A DNA stretch of 64,000 bases from Moraxella ovis (GCF_900453105.1 NZ_UGPW01000001.1:186001-250000); one strand, 5' to 3'; numbered from the stretch's first letter, positions 52,256 through 61,757 are shown. The notes: generated by a model not told the origin, from the sequence alone. Numbers and translations are program-made.

Positions 52256-53752
52256 ATGAGTTCTGTGGCGACTGGTGTATGGATTTCTTTGGCGATTTAT
52301 TTTATGTTGATGATTGCCATCGGGGTGTACGCCTATTTTAAACAACAAAACAACGTCGAGGGCTACATGCTTGGCGGTCGTCAATTAAGCCCTGCGGTAG
52401 CAGCATTATCAGCAGGCGCATCTGACATGTCAGGTTGGCTGATCTTGGGTCTGCCTGGTTATATGTATGCTTCGGGCATCGTAAGTTTGTGGATCGCTGG
52501 CGGTCTGACACTGGGTGCGTTCGTGAACTATTTATTGGTGGCGCCGCGTCTGCGTGTATTTACTGAGATTGCAGATAATGCATTGACTCTGCCTGACTAT
52601 TTCTCAAACCGCTTTAATGACACGTCTCATCTGCTGCGCATCATGTCAGCAGTGGTAATCATTGTGTTCTTTACCGTCTATACTGCAGCAAGTCTGGTCG
52701 GTGGTGGTAAGTTGTTTGAAAGCTCGCTGGGGGTGTCATACGATCTGGGCATCTGGCTAACAGCAGGTGTGGTTGTGGCTTATACGCTGTTTGGTGGCTT
52801 CTTGGCGGTGTCTTTGACCGACTTCGTGCAAGGCGTGATCATGTTGGTTGCGATGCTGCTTGTGCCGATCGTAGCATTTAGTGAGATTGGTGGCTTGTCA
52901 GCAGGCATCGAAGTGGCACGTTCTGTGAATCCAGACCTATTTAACATCATGAGTGGCGTGACCGTCATGGGTGCGATTTCGCTGGCGGCATGGGGTCTAG
53001 GTTACTTCGGTCAGCCGCACATCATCGTGCGCTTCATGGCGATCCGCTCGGTAAAAGACGTACCAACTGCTCGTAATATCGGCATGAGCTGGATGATAGT
53101 CAGCTTGATCGGTGCGCTGATGGTTGGTCTGTCTGGCGTTGCTTATATTCATAATCACAACATGGAGCTGGCTGATCCAGAGACGATTTTCTTGGTGTTC
53201 TCACAGCTACTATTCCATCCTTTGATCTCAGGCTTCTTGCTTGCGGCGATTTTGGCGGCGATCATGAGTACCATCTCAAGCCAGCTATTGGTAGCATCAA
53301 GTTCATTGACGCGTGACATCTATAAGCTGTTCTTGGATAAAGATGCATCAGAAGCTCGCCAAGTTCTGGTGGGTCGTATCTGTGTTGTGGCGGTTGCGCT
53401 ACTTGCCATCTTCATCGCAGGCAACAAAGACAGCTCTGTACTAAAACTGGTCTCGCACGCGTGGGCAGGTTTTGGTGCTGCATTTGGTCCGTTGGTACTG
53501 CTTAGCCTAATGTGGAAGCGCATGAACCGTAACGGTGCTTTGGCGGGTATGATCGTTGGTGCGTTGACGGTCATCGTATGGGTATATGGTGGCTTTGAGA
53601 TCAATGGTCAGCCTGCTAATGATGCGATTTACTCGATCATGCCAGGCTTCCTATTAAGTGCGATTACAACTGTCGTGGTGAGTCTGATGACCGCACCACC
53701 AAAAGACTTTATTGTAGAGCGCTTTGAAAAGATGGAACAAGGTTTAAAGTAA
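52256..53752 (+). CDS. putP: Sodium/proline symporter
   Basis: The 498-aa protein is an SSS-family transporter with 13 predicted membrane helices and close to the length of E. coli PutP (502). The sodium-site helix shows LSAGASDMSGWLILGLPG near 46-63, and ALWG-type AAWGLGYFGQPHIIVRFMA follows near 243-261. It imports proline for use as nutrient or osmoprotectant. ATG 52256 is preceded by AAGGAG; an in-frame start at 52217 has no such site. It is inserted on the opposite strand between prs and rplY. Confidence 0.92.
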   Translation: MSSVATGVWISLAIYFMLMIAIGVYAYFKQQNNVEGYMLGGRQLSPAVAALSAGASDMSGWLILGLPGYMYASGIVSLWIAGGLTLGAFVNYLLVAPRLRVFTEIADNALTLPDYFSNRFNDTSHLLRIMSAVVIIVFFTVYTAASLVGGGKLFESSLGVSYDLGIWLTAGVVVAYTLFGGFLAVSLTDFVQGVIMLVAMLLVPIVAFSEIGGLSAGIEVARSVNPDLFNIMSGVTVMGAISLAAWGLGYFGQPHIIVRFMAIRSVKDVPTARNIGMSWMIVSLIGALMVGLSGVAYIHNHNMELADPETIFLVFSQLLFHPLISGFLLAAILAAIMSTISSQLLVASSSLTRDIYKLFLDKDASEARQVLVGRICVVAVALLAIFIAGNKDSSVLKLVSHAWAGFGAAFGPLVLLSLMWKRMNRNGALAGMIVGALTVIVWVYGGFEINGQPANDAIYSIMPGFLLSAITTVVVSLMTAPPKDFIVERFEKMEQGLK

Positions 53753-53766
53753 AACCTGCTGTCGTC

Positions 53767-53797
53767 AAAAAACACCGTCAATAGGCGGTGTTTTTTT
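53767..53797 (+). terminator. Terminator of putP
   Basis: AAAAAACACCG at 53767-53777 pairs with 53786-53796 around an eight-base loop and ends in seven Ts. Confidence 0.87.
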
Positions 53798-53822
53798 ATT
53801 GCTGTGCATTACGCGCACATAA

Positions 53823-53847
53823 TAAAGCCCACCATAGGCGGGCTTTA
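53823..53847 (-). terminator. Probable terminator of prs
   Basis: TAAAGCCC at 53823-53830 pairs with 53840-53847 and can extend by CC/GG inside. On the minus strand TTTATTAT follows. It begins 20 bases after the prs stop. Confidence 0.65.
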
Positions 53848-53866
53848 ATGATCAAACGTTATCTAA

Positions 53867-54820
53867 TCATACACCGTAGTCGAACAGGGCGCTGATAGAT
53901 TCTTCGTTATTGATACGACGCAGGCTTTCTGCCAGTAGTGAAGCAATGCTTACTTGGCGAATTTTTGGGCAAGTCTTGGCATTTTCTGACAATGGAATGG
54001 TGTCAGTCACCACGATCTCATCTAGGGCAGAATTGCTGATGTTATCGATTGCCTTGCCTGATAGGACAGGGTGGGTGATGTAGCCCACCACGTGACGTGC
54101 GCCGTTGTCTTTTAGGGCTTGAGCGGCTTTGCACAGCGTGCCTGCAGTATCAACGATATCATCCACGATGACGCAGTCGCGACCACTTACGTCACCAATG
54201 ATGTGCATCACTTGAGATTCGTTTGCACGAGCGCGACGCTTGTCGATGATGGCAAGGTCGGCATCGCCAAGTAGCTTTGCCATTGCGCGTGCACGCACCA
54301 CGCCACCTACGTCAGGTGATACCACCATTAGGTTGTCGTAGTTTTGTTGTTTTAGGTCGCTTAGTAGAACAGGGGTGCCGTATAGGTTATCGACAGGTAC
54401 GTCGAAGAAGCCTTGGATTTGGTCGGCGTGCAGATCCACGACCATCACACGGTCGATGCCTGAGATTGATAGCATGTCTGCCACGACTTTGGCAGAGATT
54501 GGCACACGAGCTGAACGTGGGCGACGGTCTTGGCGAGCATAGCCAAAATATGGAATCACTGCTGTGATACGACCTGCACTAGAGCGACGAAGCGCATCAG
54601 CAAGCAGTACCACTTCCATCAAGTTATCATTGGTCGGTACGCAAGTAGGCTGTAGGATGAATACGTCCTTGCCGCGCACATTTTCTTTGATTTCAATGGC
54701 GATTTCCCCATCAGAAAAGCGCGTGATGTCGGCTTTGCTTAGTGGGATATGTAGATGGTCGGCGACAGTCTGGGCAAGCTGTGGGTTAGCGCTACCTGAA
54801 AAGATGGCCATATATGACAT
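53867..54820 (-). CDS. prs: Ribose-phosphate pyrophosphokinase
   Basis: Prs makes PRPP from ribose 5-phosphate and ATP, feeding purine, pyrimidine, NAD, histidine and tryptophan synthesis. HisG in this window uses PRPP. The 317-aa product has [11 protein letters not shown], the flexible-loop region [30 protein letters not shown] and the PRPP-binding loop [14 protein letters not shown]. Length is normal for class I. It follows the tRNA-Gln pair on the same strand, separated by a terminator. Confidence 0.96.
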   Translation of the reverse strand: MSYMAIFSGSANPQLAQTVADHLHIPLSKADITRFSDGEIAIEIKENVRGKDVFILQPTCVPTNDNLMEVVLLADALRRSSAGRITAVIPYFGYARQDRRPRSARVPISAKVVADMLSISGIDRVMVVDLHADQIQGFFDVPVDNLYGTPVLLSDLKQQNYDNLMVVSPDVGGVVRARAMAKLLGDADLAIIDKRRARANESQVMHIIGDVSGRDCVIVDDIVDTAGTLCKAAQALKDNGARHVVGYITHPVLSGKAIDNISNSALDEIVVTDTIPLSENAKTCPKIRQVSIASLLAESLRRINNEESISALFDYGV

Positions 54821-54944
54821 ACGTGGTTCCTATAAAAAGGCTAAAAGAATAGAACGCGCATATTTTAGCATTTTTTGCGGAAATTTTGCAGGTTTTTGGC
54901 GATTTTTCTTGTAACTGCTTTGGAGGTCCGGATGGAATTAAATA

Positions 54945-54974
54945 ACAAAAAAGCCAATTCCGAAGAACTGGCTT
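54945..54974 (-). terminator. Terminator of the tRNA-Gln pair, UUCG-type loop
   Basis: On the minus strand AAGCCAGTTC and GAATTGGCTT (54974-54965 and 54960-54951, one G-T pair) enclose TTCG, a stable tetraloop, and run into six Ts. It lies 30 bases past the second tRNA. Confidence 0.88.
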
Positions 54975-55004
54975 GATTGCTCATGTTAGCAAGCTAACTG
55001 AATA

Positions 55005-55080
55005 TGGCAGAGGTAGCTGGACTCGAACCAACGAATGTCAGGATCAAAACCTGATGCCTTACCAACTTGGCGATACCCCT
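55005..55080 (-). tRNA. tRNA-Gln (TTG), downstream copy
   Basis: 76-base cloverleaf with acceptor AGGGGTA/TACCTCT, anticodon TTG in GGTTTTGATCC, T-loop GGTTCGAGTCC and encoded CCA. It is identical to the neighbouring copy except for the two innermost acceptor pairs. Confidence 0.96.
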
Positions 55081-55107
55081 AGAAAGTTTTTAAAAAACTT
55101 TAAAAAA

Positions 55108-55183
55108 TGGCAGAGGCGGCTGGACTCGAACCAACGAATGTCAGGATCAAAACCTGATGCCTTACCAACTTGGCGACGCCCCT
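55108..55183 (-). tRNA. tRNA-Gln (TTG), promoter-proximal copy
   Basis: 76-base cloverleaf with acceptor AGGGGCG/CGCCTCT, anticodon TTG and encoded CCA. Compared with the other copy, two acceptor pairs are changed on both strands, so pairing is kept. The two genes lie 27 bases apart in one transcript. Confidence 0.96.
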
Positions 55184-55196
55184 ATATAGGCGGATA

Positions 55197-55224
55197 ATTA
55201 TACCGAATTTTTTGGAAGATGCAA
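55197..55224 (-). promoter_or_regulatory. Sigma-70 promoter of the tRNA-Gln pair
   Basis: On the minus strand TTGCAT (55224-55219), a 16-base spacer and TATAAT (55202-55197), with the tRNA starting about 14 bases later. Confidence 0.8.
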
Positions 55225-55278
55225 GCGTTTTTTATAAAAAATTTAAAAATTTTCAATCTTTTAAAAAAACGCCCGCAG

Positions 55279-56148
55279 TCAGCCCTGCGTGTCATGTAGA
55301 CTATGGCAAATAATGGCACGACAAGGTGCGCCCTGTTGCCATCTGGTGGCGTGATCCAAATCTTCTGTGCTGAGTGGTAAAAAAACAGCGCTGCCCGTGC
55401 CTGTCATGCGCGGCGTTGATTGGCTGGGTAGACTGTGTAGATAATCTAGCGCGTCTTTGACAGATGGGCTATCTTCGGCAGCGATGGCTTCAAAGCAATT
55501 ATGAAAAGGTGCGATTAATGATCTTTCAAAACCTGCTTGTTTGGACTCAAGCCCATCCATCAAGGGTGAGTCTTTGCTAAGCTTAGCATGCTTAAAAAAA
55601 TGCGCGGTGGCAAGGTGCGCATCAGGCATGAGCAAAAGATAAGCCCGTGATGGCAGGGTGATGGACGATAATATCTCGCCAATGCCTGTGGCGATGGCAT
55701 CCGAGCGATGTGCATGCGCAAAAATAAAAAATGGCACGTCTGCGCCCAGGCTGGCACCGACATCAATCAGTTCTTTGGTGGATAGGCCCAGCTGCCAAAG
55801 TTCATTTAAAGCGATGAGTGTGGCGGCGCAGTTCGATGAGCCACCGCCAAGACCTGCGCCTGTGGGGATGTGTTTGTCTAGGGTGATTGTTATGGGTGTT
55901 GTGCGCTCAGGATGTATCTTGGCGAGAGCATGAGCTGCCTTAACGATGAGGTTGTCATCAAGACTTGAGGTTAGGTAATCAGCGCCTAAGAGCGTAACCA
56001 GCTGATCGCCATCTGTGGGTTCAATCTCAAGATAATCGCCAAAATCAAGCGCGCGAAACACACTTTGTAAGTCATGATAACCATCTGTGCGCACGCCTGT
56101 GATGTGCAAGAATAGATTGATTTTAGCAGGTGAAAAAATACGCATCAT
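55279..56148 (-). CDS. ispE: 4-diphosphocytidyl-2-C-methyl-D-erythritol kinase
   Basis: IspE phosphorylates CDP-ME in the non-mevalonate isoprenoid pathway. The 289-aa GHMP kinase has SPAKINLFLHITGVRTDGYHDL near the start with the substrate Lys/Asp region, the ATP loop PTGAGLGGGSSNCAATL (about 95-111) and the C-terminal MTGTGSAVF motif. Its ATG overlaps the lolB stop by four bases (ATGA), so it is coupled to lolB. Confidence 0.95.
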   Translation of the reverse strand: MMRIFSPAKINLFLHITGVRTDGYHDLQSVFRALDFGDYLEIEPTDGDQLVTLLGADYLTSSLDDNLIVKAAHALAKIHPERTTPITITLDKHIPTGAGLGGGSSNCAATLIALNELWQLGLSTKELIDVGASLGADVPFFIFAHAHRSDAIATGIGEILSSITLPSRAYLLLMPDAHLATAHFFKHAKLSKDSPLMDGLESKQAGFERSLIAPFHNCFEAIAAEDSPSVKDALDYLHSLPSQSTPRMTGTGSAVFLPLSTEDLDHATRWQQGAPCRAIICHSLHDTQG

Positions 56149-56708
56149 TGCATATGAGCCATCGTCATCACCACGCGATGACCATCGGTGTGAGTGATGC
56201 GTAGGCGGTTTGGTATGCTGCCTTTATATTCAAAATTCGCTGTCCAGTCGCCATTGGTCGCGCTAAGCAGACGTCCTGCACCATCGCGGCTGTGATCGCT
56301 GTCGCTAGGAGCAGCGCGCCCAACGATCCAATAAGGCAGCTGACTGATCGGCGCTTGCCAACCTGTGGTGCGCAGAAGCAGCTCTTCTGGGGTTGATGCA
56401 CTGATCTCGCCTGTGCGTTCACTGGTCAGCGTGGCAGTTCTGCCATCAAAACTGATCGATGTAGCACCAATACCAAGCGCGCCTGTCAGGTCGATGGCGA
56501 AACGTCCAGCATCCTGCGTCCAAGCATAAAATGCGGTGCCGGATTGATTACCTTCAGCAGATACGCTGGTGATGCCAATCTTGCCACCAATGCTAAATTT
56601 AATCGGTGCATTGATGGTCTGAGTCGGTGTAGGTTGTGTCTTTGGCAGTGTTTGACAGCCGGCTAATGCAGCAACTGCAGCGGCGGCAAGAAGAATTTTG
56701 GTATTCAT
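56145..56708 (-). CDS. lolB: Outer-membrane lipoprotein LolB
   Basis: LolB accepts lipoproteins from LolA and inserts them in the outer membrane. The 187-aa precursor has a signal peptide with lipobox LAGC and lipidated Cys18, then the beta-barrel-like domain with FSIGGKIGI and AWTQDAGRFAIDLTGALG. ATG 56708 has AAGGA upstream and a proper signal-peptide start; the frame is open 18 codons further. Sequence divergence is high in this family, but the order lolB-ispE supports the call. Confidence 0.9.
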   Translation of the reverse strand: MNTKILLAAAAVAALAGCQTLPKTQPTPTQTINAPIKFSIGGKIGITSVSAEGNQSGTAFYAWTQDAGRFAIDLTGALGIGATSISFDGRTATLTSERTGEISASTPEELLLRTTGWQAPISQLPYWIVGRAAPSDSDHSRDGAGRLLSATNGDWTANFEYKGSIPNRLRITHTDGHRVVMTMAHMQ

Positions 56709-56724
56709 GGCAATCCTTGTGGGG

Positions 56725-58629
56725 TTAATAGCTTTGAGTGTCGGTGCTGGTTGGCGCTTCACTGTCTTGATTCAAATTATACTTGTTCTGAAGCTCTGTG
56801 AGTAGTCGCTGTACTGTGTCATCATCACCTAAGCCTTGATAAGCGCGAAGCAGTAAGATGCCCGCATCTAAGTCAAGTGAGACGTCATAGGGTGCCTGTA
56901 GTAAGTTGATGATGGTTTTGTAATCACCTTTGACAAGTGCGTTCTCGCTCAGTACGATCAACGCCTCTAGCTGTAGATCCTTATCATACAGTGGGTCATC
57001 AGCGCGAATAGTACTGATGCTCTGCGCGGTGGCCAGCGCCTGCTCATCATTAGGGTTCTGTATGAGTGCTAACTTTGCTGAGGCGAGCTGATAATTTGGG
57101 TTATGCTTATCTAGGCTTAGCAGATGATTGATGATGAGACGTTTCTCGGTATCATCCAGATCATCTTCTAACAGCCGATAACTGGTAAACAGCAGCCTGT
57201 CATTGTCAGGGTATTGACGATTGGCGGTCATAAGTATGTCTCTGGCAGACTGAATATCGCCTTGGCGCAGGTGAATTTCGGCTTGCAGAATATAACTGTC
57301 GGCAGCATAGATTTCGTATTCGTCGCGCAGGCGCACTAAGGTGGACATCGCGGCTGAGACATTATTATCAAGCAGGTAGAATCCTACGACCTTGGTGCGT
57401 GCGTCCAGCACAAAATCGTCATTTTTTACACGTTCATAATGGTATCTGGCGCGCGCCAAATCGCCCAATCTCTCATTAGCAATACCTAGATAATAATGCG
57501 CCTGACTGGCAAAGTCAGTATTTTTGGTGAGCGGGGTTAATAATTCTACCGCCTTTTGATATTCGCCAATATCAATCCCGACCAAGCCTGACAATAGTAT
57601 CACGTCGGGGTCTTGGGTGTTTTTGTGCGCAGTCAATAGAAGTTGCCATGCGTCTTTTAGGTTGCCCATATTGATGAAATGGCGAATTTCATAGAGATAT
57701 AAGGAAGTCTCTTTGGGCAGTAGGCGGCGCTTGGCGTGTAAGAATTTCCACAGATCATCCGTGCGATTCGCGGCGCTTAGAATGTCTAGCTTTAGGTTGA
57801 TGAATGCAAGATTCTTGGGTTCGGCTTTTAGTGCATCGTTGATGTACAGTAGTGATGCATCATATTCATCTAAGCGCATGAGCAGGCCTGCGCGCAGTAC
57901 CGCAACCGATGCATTGATGCTGTCGATGTTCTGTAGTGCGTAGAATAATTCGCGCTGATCGACAGGGTTGTTCGGGAAAATACTGCCAAAAATCAGTGAC
58001 AGATCCGCTTTGGAATCATATTCCAATATCATCGCGAGCATCTGCACCGCTTGATTGTAGTCGCGCGCTTTTAATGCCAGATGTGTGACGTAGAACCATG
58101 CAGGGGTGTGATCTGGGTTTTTGGCTTGCCATGCGGCAGCAAAAGCAAGTGACTCAGCAGGCGTGTCGTATTCGATAGATAGGCTAAGCGCACGCTCAAA
58201 GACAGCCGTCGCATTCTCCTTAAAAGACTCTGCCTTATAGATGGCAAGTGCCGTCTCGACATCACCACGATCAGCTGAGAATTCAGCGGATAACAGCGCA
58301 TATAAATCAGGCGCGCCAAGCATCAGCTCGCTGTTGTCAGCCAGTAGCGTGTCATCAAATAGAACGCTGGGCAGATCGGCAGCATTTGGCTCGTAATACT
58401 CATCATTGCCATCGTCAGCAAGCTGTACTGGCTCGTCATCTTCGGCGATATCAGAGTGAGTGTCTTGGGTGGTTGGGTGTTTATTGTCTTCGTCGCTTTT
58501 ATAGAAAGGGAGTATTATCTTTAATAATGGGTCAAATACGCCTGCCTGTGCAGAATGCATGTGCGACATCAATAGGGTAAAGCACAGAAATAACGCCAGT
58601 CGTTTTTTGTTGGTTTTTTTGATGTGCAT
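56725..58629 (-). CDS. Secreted tetratricopeptide-repeat protein
   Basis: The 634-aa precursor begins with a signal peptide (MHIKKTNKKR, then a hydrophobic core, cleavage probably after AQA at 29). An acidic linker (about 45-90) follows, then many TPR-like helix pairs to about residue 600; for example AHYYLGIANERLGDLARARYHYERV fits the TPR pattern. It is probably periplasmic or attached to the outer membrane and binds other proteins. ATG 58629 was preferred over one 23 codons upstream, which has no ribosome-binding site. It is 16 bases ahead of lolB and likely co-transcribed with lolB-ispE. A TPR gene at this spot is also known in Pseudomonas. Confidence 0.8.
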   Translation of the reverse strand: MHIKKTNKKRLALFLCFTLLMSHMHSAQAGVFDPLLKIILPFYKSDEDNKHPTTQDTHSDIAEDDEPVQLADDGNDEYYEPNAADLPSVLFDDTLLADNSELMLGAPDLYALLSAEFSADRGDVETALAIYKAESFKENATAVFERALSLSIEYDTPAESLAFAAAWQAKNPDHTPAWFYVTHLALKARDYNQAVQMLAMILEYDSKADLSLIFGSIFPNNPVDQRELFYALQNIDSINASVAVLRAGLLMRLDEYDASLLYINDALKAEPKNLAFINLKLDILSAANRTDDLWKFLHAKRRLLPKETSLYLYEIRHFINMGNLKDAWQLLLTAHKNTQDPDVILLSGLVGIDIGEYQKAVELLTPLTKNTDFASQAHYYLGIANERLGDLARARYHYERVKNDDFVLDARTKVVGFYLLDNNVSAAMSTLVRLRDEYEIYAADSYILQAEIHLRQGDIQSARDILMTANRQYPDNDRLLFTSYRLLEDDLDDTEKRLIINHLLSLDKHNPNYQLASAKLALIQNPNDEQALATAQSISTIRADDPLYDKDLQLEALIVLSENALVKGDYKTIINLLQAPYDVSLDLDAGILLLRAYQGLGDDDTVQRLLTELQNKYNLNQDSEAPTSTDTQSY

Positions 58630-58939
58630 GACACCTAAAGAGGACGCAGGGCGACTCTTTTTGATGAGGTGTTTGCAAGTCCAAAATAAAAGGTTCATAA
58701 ACAGCGTTTTTCACCCGGATGGGCAACAAAAATAATGAATAACTGACTTATTATAAAAGGATTTTTAATAAGTTCAAGCCCTTAGGTGTTATTGCGTTGT
58801 TTTTTCGCTAAGTGGATGCTTTTGTTGGTAATCTTGTCACAAATTACCCAAAAGCTGTTATAATAGACAATTTATGATTAATTTTTGATGTTTTAAATCA
58901 ATAACATTCATCAAAAATCCAGCTTTTTTTAGAGTTGTA
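58630..58939. other. Divergent region between the TPR gene and hemA
   Basis: About 310 bases without a gene. The extended -10 element for hemA lies at 58856-58864. Nothing else was recognised. Confidence 0.6.
58834..58864 (+). promoter_or_regulatory. Promoter of hemA with extended -10
   Basis: TGTTATAAT at 58856-58864 is a TGnTATAAT extended -10. TTGTCA at 58834-58839 could be the -35, but the 19-base spacing is long, so the extended -10 is the main evidence. The leader would be about 70 bases. Confidence 0.6.
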
Positions 58940-60256
58940 ATGAAATTAGCCGTCGTCGGAGTCAATCACAAAACCGCGCCCGTCGAGCTTCGTGAGAAGT
59001 TATCGTTCGGGCAGGATTTGTCGTGCGCCATTGATGAGTTAAAGGCGATTACGGACGGCTCTGTCATCGTCTCAACCTGTAACCGCAGTGAGATCTATGT
59101 CAAGCTGCCAGATGATGCTGTGTATGATGACGAGCTTGAGATTAGTGATGCAGCCCAGAGAGTTCGAGCTTGGCTTGCACAGTTTAAGGGTCTGAATCTT
59201 GACGACATTGCACCATTTCTATACATCTATGAAGACAATCGTGCGCTGAATCACTGGTTGCGTGTCGCGGCTGGGCTAGATTCGATGATTCTGGGCGAAC
59301 CACAGATTCTAGGGCAGATTCGCCAAGCAGCCGCTCAGTCGCGAGAATCTGGCGGCATGGGGCGCGGGTTTGATTGGCTGACTCAGCAGGTATTTGCTGC
59401 AGCGCGTGCGGTGCGCCGAGATACCAAAGTGGGTGCGCAGGCGGTGACGCTTGGCTTTGCCACTGCCAAGCTGGTTACGCAGATTTTTGATGAGCCAAGC
59501 CGCTTAACCTTTATGTTGGTGGCGGCAGGCGAGATGAATCGATTAGTTGCGCATAATGTCGCTGCGCTTGGCATGGGGCGCATCATCATCGCCAACCGCA
59601 GTAAAGAGCGTGCCGAGAACTTAGCAGCAGAGCTGCATGAGATGTCAAAAGCAGCCAATCGCAGTGTGCAGATTGACCTTGTGCCATTGACTGAATTGGG
59701 TGCGCACATCGCCGATGCAGACGTGATCAGTAGCTGTAGCGGTAGCATGGATGCGCTCATTACACATGGCATGGTAAAGGCGGCGCTAAAAGCCCGCCGA
59801 CATCGTCCCATGCTAATGGTTGATTTGGCGGTGCCAAGAGACATTGAGCCGAGTGTAGGCTCGTTTGATGATGTTTATCTATATTCGGTGGACGACCTGC
59901 AACACGTCATCGCAGGCAATCTAGAAGAGCGAAAACAAGCCGCCATCGAGGCTGAACTGATGGTCAGTCAGCTGGTGCTGGATATCGAGCATCAGATGCA
60001 GGTGCAGACCGCTCGCACTCAGATCACCGCCTATCGACAAACCGCCGAAAACCATAAAGAGCGCTTACTAAATACCGCCTTAGCTCGCCTATCTGATGGC
60101 GATGATGCTGCCGAGGTCGTCAAAGAGCTTGCTCGCACGCTGACGCAGACACTGACCCACGCACCCTCTAAGCTAATCCGCCACACTGCCCAAAACAGCG
60201 AAGCTGATGTGCTTGAGATGGTGACGCATGCCCTAAATCACGCTTATCGCGACTAG
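58940..60256 (+). CDS. hemA: Glutamyl-tRNA reductase
   Basis: HemA reduces glutamyl-tRNA to glutamate-1-semialdehyde, the first step of haem synthesis by the C5 route. The 438-aa product has VVGVNHKTAPVELREK at the start and the catalytic cysteine Cys47 in STCNRSEIY. DSMILGEPQILGQ and the NADPH domain with LVAAGEMNRLVAHN and IANRS follow, then the C-terminal dimer helix. The divergent lolB-side genes make up a classic hemA-lolB neighbourhood. Its substrate tRNA-Glu and gltX are also in the window but not linked. Confidence 0.96.
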   Translation: MKLAVVGVNHKTAPVELREKLSFGQDLSCAIDELKAITDGSVIVSTCNRSEIYVKLPDDAVYDDELEISDAAQRVRAWLAQFKGLNLDDIAPFLYIYEDNRALNHWLRVAAGLDSMILGEPQILGQIRQAAAQSRESGGMGRGFDWLTQQVFAAARAVRRDTKVGAQAVTLGFATAKLVTQIFDEPSRLTFMLVAAGEMNRLVAHNVAALGMGRIIIANRSKERAENLAAELHEMSKAANRSVQIDLVPLTELGAHIADADVISSCSGSMDALITHGMVKAALKARRHRPMLMVDLAVPRDIEPSVGSFDDVYLYSVDDLQHVIAGNLEERKQAAIEAELMVSQLVLDIEHQMQVQTARTQITAYRQTAENHKERLLNTALARLSDGDDAAEVVKELARTLTQTLTHAPSKLIRHTAQNSEADVLEMVTHALNHAYRD

Positions 60257-60386
60257 CATTCTTTATTTTCCTCCTCGATTCTGCCAATTATCACGAAACT
60301 CAAGCATTTAGTGTGCTTGGCAGTTGATTTTTGCACCCAAGATTGGTACATTGATGCAAAAGTTTGGTGAAACCAAGGAGAAAATG

Positions 60387-61514
60387 ATGCCTGCTTTGAG
60401 AGATGATATCGATCCTAATGGACTTTTGGAATATTCAGTGGTCTATACCGACCGCGCACTGAATCACATGTCAAAGGTATTCAAAGAAGTCATGCGTGAC
60501 TTATCCGTAGAATTAAAATCACTATATAATGCCGATGCAGTCGCCATCGTTCCTGGATCTGGAACGTCTGGCATGGAGTCTGTGGCGCGTGCTTTGGCTA
60601 AGGATAAGGACTGCCTGATCATCCGAAATGGTTGGTTTAGCTACCGCTGGACGCAGATTTTGGATGCAACAGGTGTGGCTAAGTCAAGCGAAGTATTCTG
60701 TGCAAGCCACACCAATGACGAAAAAGCCGTATTTGCCCCTGCTGATATCGAGGCGGTGACAACAGCGATCCGCAACCAAAAACCTGCCGTGGTGTTTGCT
60801 CCGCACGTCGAGACAGCCTCTGGCATGATGCTAAGTGATGAGTATATCCGCGCACTAGGTGAGGCGGTGCACGAGGTGGGCGGACTTTTGGTGATTGACT
60901 GCATCGCCTCAGGCTGTATCTGGCTTGACATGAAGGCGGTGGGCATCGATGTGCTGATCAGCGCACCACAAAAGGGTCTATCTAGCACCCCGTGCGCTGG
61001 CCTTGTGATGATGTCTGAAGATGCTCGTGAAGCGGTACTAACCAGCACGCCAAGCAGTTTTGCGCTGGATCTAAAAGCATGGCTAAACATCATGACAGCG
61101 TACGAAAATGGCGGACATGCCTATTATGCCACCATGCCAACCGATGGACTTAAGCAGCTTAGAGATGCACTGCTTGAGGCGAAAGCTGTTGGCTATGATA
61201 AGCTAAAATCTGCACAAGTTGAACTTGGTAAAGGCATCTTGGCGGTTCTAAATGATAAAGGCATCCAAAGCGTCGCCCATCCTGACTACCAAGCACGCGG
61301 TGTTGTGGTGTGTCATGCGCCAAACGAGGCGATCCATAAAGGCGCAGCATTTGCAGAGCAAGGGCTACAAATCGCTGCTGGTACGCCGCTACAAGTTGGC
61401 GAACCTGAGGGTTATCAGAGCTTTAGAATCGGGCTGTTTGGGCTAGATAAGCTAACCGATGTTGATGGTGCGATTACACGATTTAAGGCAGCTGCTGATA
61501 AAGTATTTGGCTAA
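60387..61514 (+). CDS. Class V PLP aminotransferase (alanine-glyoxylate/serine-pyruvate type)
   Basis: The 375-aa fold-type I enzyme has LEYSVVYTDRALNHMS near 13-28, VPGSGTSGMESVARAL near 55-70, the VIDCIASG segment with the PLP-binding Asp, and SAPQKGLSSTPC with the probable PLP lysine near 196. Relatives transaminate small amino acids such as alanine, serine or glyoxylate; the exact pair is unknown. ATG 60387 sits six bases after AAGGAG. A second ATG directly before it and codons back to 60324 are also in frame but too close to, or before, that site. A hairpin follows the gene. Confidence 0.82.
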   Translation: MPALRDDIDPNGLLEYSVVYTDRALNHMSKVFKEVMRDLSVELKSLYNADAVAIVPGSGTSGMESVARALAKDKDCLIIRNGWFSYRWTQILDATGVAKSSEVFCASHTNDEKAVFAPADIEAVTTAIRNQKPAVVFAPHVETASGMMLSDEYIRALGEAVHEVGGLLVIDCIASGCIWLDMKAVGIDVLISAPQKGLSSTPCAGLVMMSEDAREAVLTSTPSSFALDLKAWLNIMTAYENGGHAYYATMPTDGLKQLRDALLEAKAVGYDKLKSAQVELGKGILAVLNDKGIQSVAHPDYQARGVVVCHAPNEAIHKGAAFAEQGLQIAAGTPLQVGEPEGYQSFRIGLFGLDKLTDVDGAITRFKAAADKVFG

Positions 61515-61517
61515 TAA

Positions 61518-61547
61518 AATAACCCCTTGATGATTCAAGGGGTTATT
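61518..61547 (+). terminator. Terminator after the class V aminotransferase gene
   Basis: AATAACCCCTTGA at 61518-61530 pairs perfectly with 61535-61547 around a four-base loop. The following T-run is interrupted (GATTT), so efficiency is uncertain. Confidence 0.7.
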
Positions 61548-61757
61548 GATTTGGCGGGAGTTTTTTGCGGGAAAATTGAGTGAGCTGACCTTGAATATAT
61601 GGCAACTTTTTATTTTGGGTTTTGAAAATTTGACCACCTTCAGAACAGCCGCTCTTTTGATGTTAAGTGAAACCATAAAAATTATGCTATCATTTAAAAC
61701 ATACCAATCTGAAGATTGTAACCCTTCAAATCAATCACCAAGCTTGTGCCAAATACT

